This document shows, piece after piece, positions 57,996 to 64,000 of a DNA stretch of 64,000 nt. The notes beneath the pieces are model-generated. The model worked only from the letters and a program-made list of their open reading frames with translations. It searched no databases and had not been told where the DNA came from. Source of the stretch: Hawksworthiomyces lignivorus (lineage: Eukaryota > Ascomycota > Sordariomycetes > Ophiostomatales > Ophiostomataceae); contig NTMA01000034.1 in NCBI GenBank assembly GCA_002917075.1, positions 124,001 through 188,000 of the forward strand. The letters are read 5' to 3'. How positions within the stretch are numbered: position 1 is the stretch's first letter; each line of letters begins with the position of its first letter. A program made the position numbers and the translations under genes.

Positions 57996-60619
57996 ATGGC
58001 TCGCGTGCGGAAGTCGCCGACGCACCCCTCCACTACGGCCGTACGAAAACCGAAAGGTCCGCTCTCGGAACCCAAGCCAAGAGCGTAGGTCGAAGCTCCA
58101 ATGCTGTAACCCAACCTGGTCTTATGTCTGACGTTGCTTCCAGCTGTCGCGAATGCAAGAGACAAAAGATATTTTGCTCCAAAGACCACCCAAAATGTGA
58201 GCGGTGTAGGGCTCGTTCACTCGTATGCGTTTATACGGAACCGAAAAAGATTAAGATCAACGAGGAGTATGCTTCCCTCGCCACGTTTCTCTTTCACTCT
58301 CTCCTACGAGCATGATCTAACTGCCCGACGTCTAGAAACCTGAGGTCTCTCAAGTCAAGGCTTCTGCATTATGAAGGTGGGTGAATGTTGGGGCATCGTA
58401 ACCACGGCCTTTCGTTTTTCCTGTCACAGACATAATGCGTATTGGTCTTTTGAAGTGCTGAACATGGTTGTGGTTCTTTCTAGAAATAATCAACTCGCTC
58501 CCCCCCGAAGTACTACAGACTCTTCCGACAAAGTCTTCCCCGATTCCCCTAGTCCATGGAGATGAGGAAGATGATGCGTCAACAGAAGATGAGGACGAGG
58601 TCGAAGAGTCTCTCTCTGGCCAATTTAAGCAGATGGGCTTGTACCTCGAAGGAAGTTCGTGATCCCCTTCCCCCCTTCCCTCTAAATTTGAAAATATGTC
58701 TTGAAACATCTTGCTTACGCTTCTTTCAAATCACCTGGATAGCTCACGGATCTGCGGACAATTTCTTACGAATTGCCACGAAGCTATCCGGTCTCAACGG
58801 CGAGGCAACCGGCCTTGACCAAAATCCGGCCTTTTATGATCCCGGCGCGCTTCCGTCTCGGAGGCAGGATAGCAGCCATAGGAAGCTGATCAAATTGCCC
58901 CCTGTGGACGTTGCTCGCACGTATTTCACATCCCATCACATATATATCGGGACTATTTTTTCCTTCACAAACCCGAGCACATTTGAGCGGCAGCTAAAGG
59001 ATGCGTACGAGCGAGGTCCACCACCTTCCCACGATACCAAAGCCTGCCTCGTATACGCCAAGCTCCTCATGATTATGGCTCTGGGGCGCTTGTATTCTGT
59101 TAACCGGCGGCCAAGCAAGGCCGATCTTTATGACTTTAATGACCCGCAAGGGTTCAAGGATGACCCTCCAGGCTTTGCCTATTTTTCACACGCGCTGACG
59201 CTGCTTCCCGATGTGTACGAGGAAGGGTCCATATTAGGCGTTGAGACACTGGCATATGTCGGCTACTTTATGCAGAACATGAACCGACGCGATGCGGCCT
59301 TTCTGTATATCGGAATGGCCCTGCGAATGGCTATCAGTCTCGGGCTCTACCAAGAAGCACCAGCACCACCTCCACCAGGATCTATGGCTGTAGGGACAAA
59401 TCTTACCGATGCCGACCGCGAACACCGCCGGCGTGTCTGGTGGAGCATATATAGCCTCGACCGCATTCTGACGCTCAAGTCCGGCAACCCTGTCTCCATA
59501 TTAGACGAGGATATCGGCGTTCTTATGCCGTCGCGGCTGCCAGGGGAAGCAGAGGACAGCCCAGTACTGGTGCTGCGGTGGTATACCGAACTGTCTCGGA
59601 TTCTCGGGGATATCACTGCCCTCATATACCGTCGGAGGACGCACACGGGGCCGACACTGATCGCGACTGTACATTCCATTCTTCAGTCACTATCGCAGTG
59701 GGAGGATTCCCTTCCGAAGCATCTTCGATTGGATCCCAATAAGCTCTCACGGGAGAGCATTTCCATGTACTTGCACTACTATCAGTGTATCAACATGACA
59801 GCACGCCCTCTCCTCTTCCAGGTAGTGCAAAAGCGTCTGGCTGCCATTCGGTCTTCTGCTGGCGGAATGGCAGACGAAAAAGAGCGAGATTGGCAGGCAG
59901 GCCTCTCCAAGAAAACTGTAGCAGTTATTTCTGGAAGCATATCTGCGGCGCGAAACACGGTGCATATCATGACCAAAGCAGCGGCTCACAACATGGTGGC
60001 TACGTATGGCTATATGGACACCGAGCACGCATTTTCCGCTGCCATCGTGCTTGCTCTGGTCACGGCCTCCTTTCCCACGAACCCTGAGTATAACGAGTCT
60101 ATGACCCAGGCTCTTTCGCTTCTGTGGCGCATGGGCGAGCTTGGAAACGATTATGTGGCAGCACGATATCGGCTGCTAGGCCGTCTGCAGGCGATCTTGG
60201 CCATGCCGAGTATTGACGAAGCGGCTGTACCCTCAGCCAACGTACAGCCGGCTCCAGCACAAACACACGCCATCTTGGCTGATGCTAGCAAGAATCGTCC
60301 CAGTATCCCCGTCTCTGCACCACCACATCTGGAGCAGCCTGCCTTCAATCTGATGGTGAACCCGCAGCAACAAGAGCAGGAACAAGACAAGAGTGCGTAT
60401 GGATTCTACAACGAAGACCGCGGATATTACCCAATGCCCAACAATAATCGCCCTCTTATCGACACGACCAGTACGCTATTTGACCCAATGCTGGTGGAGG
60501 ATGGTGAAAGCAGTTTTTGGACAACAGCGTTCAACAACTCGGCTAGTCTGGATCTGTTCCAATTTATCCCGGAGACAGACGTGTCAGCTTATCTTGAGTT
60601 ACAAAGGCAAGGCGAATGA
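57996..60619 (+). CDS. Zn2Cys6 transcription factor, intact
   Basis: Model: join(57996..58084,58144..58266,58336..58376,58484..58654,58743..60619), 766 aa. The zinc cluster is restored by the first splice: RAC-RECKRQKIFC, with cysteines 31, 34, 41, 48, 51 and 58. A basic linker and a short coiled coil (NLRSLKSRLLHYE) follow, then an acidic stretch (GDEEDDASTEDEDEVEES). The fungal regulatory domain (fungal_trans) covers about 170-520 with AFLYIGMALRMAISLGLYQ and HRRRVWWSIYSLDRIL. The C-terminus is Gln/Pro-rich and probably activating. The target genes are unknown. The adjacent MFS transporter gene converges on it and could be a target (weak inference). Confidence 0.88.
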
Positions 60620-61106
60620 ACAAATGAGGGATGAAGTTATGACGGCTTGGCTCGGGCGTCTTCCGTTGGCTTTCGCAATTTTAAGGACAAATGTATTTTT
60701 TTGGTCCTGAATATATATTTTATATATTTCTGTTTTCTAGCGTGACATATGAGGAATACCATTACTAAGTTTCTTGCATATCTTTGCTCATTTGCATGCT
60801 TCTCTGATTTTTATCCATCGTTAACAACGCGTTGTCTCAATCGATTATCTTCTTTTCCTTTTATATATTCTTTGTTCTCTGTATGAAAAATGAAATATGA
60901 GAATCATCAATATATGATTCGCCCGCATGTCTGCACGCCATTAAGTCACATACTACAGAAAAATAAGAGTCAATAGTTAATGTTTTATTTTCTTATTTTC
61001 TCTTCTTATTATTTAATTATGCAATGCTAAGCTTCGTCCAATCTCTGACTTAACAAAAATGGAACTTCTTTTTTTTTATGGGAATTTTCTGCTCAGTATA
61101 AAGCAT
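60620..61106. other. Convergent 3' region, Zn2Cys6 gene and MFS gene
   Basis: 487 strongly AT-rich bases with TATATATTT patches. Probably the 3' UTRs of both genes. Confidence 0.5.
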
Positions 61107-63030
61107 TTAAGTCGTAGCGAAGTTCAGTGGTCCAGCCCACACACGGAGAGCCTTGCCCCATCGGATCAGGCCGAGGATGATGATAAACGCAGCCGCCATC
61201 ACGGCGCCCTGGATGCCCATACTCTTGTCTGCTCCTTCTTTGTTCGCCCACGCCACCTGGAAGTAGGAGATGATGAAGCCGCTGCAAAACAAAAAAAAGT
61301 TAGCTCAATCCTTAAAAGAGAGATAGGCGTAAAGGCAAAGCGGCTTACCCGATGGTGCGGCTAAAGTTGATCCAGGCGGAAACTTCGCCGCTGGCTTCCG
61401 GATAAGAATCCAGGACGTAGCTGGACACGGACACAGTGGTGATCATAATGCCGAAGACGTACAGGCCCCAGGTGACGGATGAGACCATGTAGTGCCAGCG
61501 GTTCTGGAGGGACTGTCCCAGCAGCACGATGCCGATGACCATAAAGGGCAGGCTGATGAAGATGGCGCGCAGCCGCACCTCGGGCTCGAAGTGGCCCTTG
61601 TGCGTGCGGATGTACTGCCGCGCCAGCGCGTCGTGCAGCCAGTGGCCGGCGAGCTCGCCGAGCGTGACGGCGACGATGGGCGTGAAGTAAAAGTAGCCGA
61701 TCTGGAGGACGCCAAAGTTGTAGACGGGCTGCAGCAGGATGGACAGCGTGGTGTTGATGCCGACAACCCAGGCGAAGGTCTGCGGAGCGAAAGGCCAGAG
61801 CGTCAGCCAGGAGCGGTCACACACAAGATTGCGAAGCCCGGCGGGAAATCAGGACTTACCAGAGCGTAGTAGATGCAGATCAAGAAGACAGTGGGCTTGA
61901 GCACGACGCTGAAGCAGCGCCACACGGCCTGCATTAAGGAGTTGCGCAGGTTCCGCGAGCGGAACTGTGCGATGCCCAGCACCTGCTGCACGCGGTTCCC
62001 TTTGGGAGGCTGCTCGCTTGTGGGGATGCGGCGGTCGTAATAGGTCTCGCGGAGGATGAGAGTGCAGGCCACAAAGCAGGACGCAGTCATGGCCGTATAG
62101 ACCCAGAACGGCACGGGCCACGGCTCGGCCGTAAGCATGAATGCGGTCAGGAGGGGGCCCATATACTGACAAGCAGAGAAAAATATTAGAGCTCTTGTTC
62201 TATAAACAAAACCATGGGTAGATTGTCACATTTCTCCAACGTACCGGGCTGATGATAAAAAAGGATGCCCAGATATTGATCTTGCGGGCACGTTCATGGA
62301 AGAAAAAGATGTCTTGGATGAAGATGAGGCCAGTGACCTGCGTCACAGTACTGAAGAAACCGTTGAGAATCCGAGCTGCCATGAATGATTCGAATGACGT
62401 CGCGCCGGCGCACCAGGCAGCCGTGGCAGTGGATACGGCCATGAACCACCAGACGACGGGGAGACGACCGATGTAGGCAGCAAAAATAACAGCTTTTCTG
62501 TCAGCAGGAGTGCTTAGAATACTTGGCAGCCCTATGAGGATTGAAGAACATACCAAAAATGCCACCCGCACCAAGCATAAACACATTACCGGCCTGGCTG
62601 TGGTTGACCTCATCTTGTGACATATCCCACTCTCTGTGCGCATTAGCAAAAAAAGAACAATATAATAATAGCTCGTGCGCGTTGGCGCTCTGTGGAAGAC
62701 ATACGCTGCCTGAGCAATGAGCGTGACGGCGCCGGTGGCGCTGCCGTAGTCCGGCAGGAAAGCAACGCAGGCGATGATGAACAGCGTGACATGCTTTATG
62801 GTCCAGCTCCAGTTGAGGGGATCATTAGGATCGTCGCTGGGCTGAGGAATCAGAATAGTGTGGCCATCCTTTGCGCGCTTGAGCCCGACGGCGGAGCTAT
62901 CTTCAGCATCGATGACATAACCCTCGGATTCGGCGTACTCGTGGAGATCGACATTTTGGTGTTGTGTGTGCTTCTCCGCGTTATTTGCCGCCTCGAGCTC
63001 CGAGGAATCTACGGCTTTGGCATCGGCCAT
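61107..63030 (-). CDS. MFS transporter (DHA1-like), intact
   Basis: Model: complement join(61107..61281,61349..61779,61860..62165,62245..62492,62554..62633,62705..63030), 521 aa. A polar N-terminal tail of about 75 residues precedes the first membrane helix. DPNDPLNWSWTIKH marks a fungal MFS group often annotated as drug or polyamine antiporters. EWDMSQDEVNHSQAGNVFMLGAGG, FIQDIFFFHERARKINIWA and YVLDSYPEASGEVSAWINFSRTIGGF follow and fit the 12-helix fold. All five introns keep the frame. The substrate is unknown. Confidence 0.88.
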
Positions 63031-64000
63031 ATTGGATAAGAGTGGGAAAGTAAAGCGAAGACCCGCTTCTTATCAAGAGGGAGAAATAATTGAAGCTCAA
63101 GAAAGGGACAAAAAGAAGCAATGGCACTACGCGGCGATTCTGGTCAAAAGAGGCCGTCATGTAACTCTAGCTCGTGCAGAACAGAAACATAAACACAAGC
63201 AAAGAGAAGGGTAGTCTGCATGTTTATAAGTGAACCAAAGGATGTGCAGGGCCGGGGAAGGGGGTAAATGGTCCCAAACTCAGGCATCTAGCACCGAGGT
63301 AGGGTGTAAGAGGAGTGGATGATATCCATCTTCCCTCACCCCGGAATAATGTACATAGTCAAGAGACAGAGCATTATTTCGTACTACGCTCTCTACTAGA
63401 GGAAGCATTTTACCTGTTTTACTATGAAGTACTTTCTTTTTTTTTTTTTTTCATAAGATCCCTGTTCCGCATCCTTTCTCGTCCCGATTTGAAAATGGAG
63501 TGCTGACACTCATATTATCAATGCATGCTGTAACATAAAGGTCGAGGGAACAGCGCCAAGAGAAGAAGAATATACCCTTCTAGCCATCAAATTGAACTGC
63601 CGAGCAGATAGTAAGAAAAGGTTAAAAAAGGAACAAATTCGGAGAATTGGCACACGTTCTCCACCCAACCCTTCTTCTCCAACCAAATAAATAATATTTC
63701 CCCTCCTTTCACCTGTTCAACGACGAACACGCTGTTTTATTTGAACACAAGACGTGCGTGTCAAGAGGAATACACATGCAGGTGGAGAAGACGCACCAGC
63801 ACCTAATGCTGGCAGAGTAAAGAAAGCCGAGTTTGGTACGGGAAATGCGAAGCCAAATCAGAACGTATGCTCGCGAAGCGCCCTGTATGCTGAGAAAAAT
63901 CTATTTTTGTAGGTGAAGTAACATTGGCGACATCACAAAGGACAAACGAACCAACCCATCGTAGAAGCTAGATACTTGGCAGTAAGAGTTTGGTATCCGA
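63031..64000. other. Right end, no gene recognised
   Basis: The MFS promoter region. It has a T tract near 63437-63450 and no convincing coding frame. A gene could begin beyond the window. Confidence 0.45.

Overview
This window looks like nuclear DNA of a filamentous ascomycete (Pezizomycotina, probably Sordariomycetes; the species cannot be told from sequence alone). The reasons are short introns of about 50-250 nt with GTRNGT donors and CTAAC-type branch points, GC-rich wobble positions in conserved genes, paralogous Zn2Cys6 regulators and P450s, and homologues of conserved fungal proteins. No rRNA, tRNA, CRISPR array or intact transposon was recognised. All exon models were assembled by hand from reading frames and splice signals.

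Left housekeeping block (1-8.45 kb): VPS4 (ESCRT ATPase), NOP56 (box C/D snoRNP core), a GH18 chitinase, then divergent ubiquitin-S27a fusion and RPS26.

Accessory island (about 8.45-23.3 kb): AT-richer and gene-poor. It holds what looks like a decayed metabolic gene cluster: an MFS sugar-type transporter (frameshift plus stop), a P450 cut short and joined to a headless SDR, an intact Zn2Cys6 regulator, an intact FAD-dependent oxidoreductase, an Old Yellow Enzyme-like gene with three lesions, and a SnoaL-like gene with one in-frame stop. Only the regulator and one enzyme remain open. The product or substrate of the cluster cannot be named.

Right block (23.3-64 kb): an intact P450 and a secreted GH5 glycosidase come first. 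A dense housekeeping stretch follows: a CCCH/FG nucleoporin (NUP42/Amo1-type), a CUE-domain protein of the Cue3/ASCC2 type, VPS41 (HOPS), APC1 (anaphase-promoting complex), eIF3e, mitochondrial ribosomal mL49, SWI1 (ARID subunit of SWI/SNF), an EVE-domain protein and UTP6 (U3 snoRNP). The window ends with a second intact Zn2Cys6 regulator and an intact MFS transporter.

Themes: ribosome production and translation recur (NOP56, S27a, RPS26, eIF3e, mL49, UTP6, and Cue3-type ribosome quality control). Membrane traffic recurs too (VPS4, VPS41). The most unusual part is the broken cluster between RPS26 and the intact P450.
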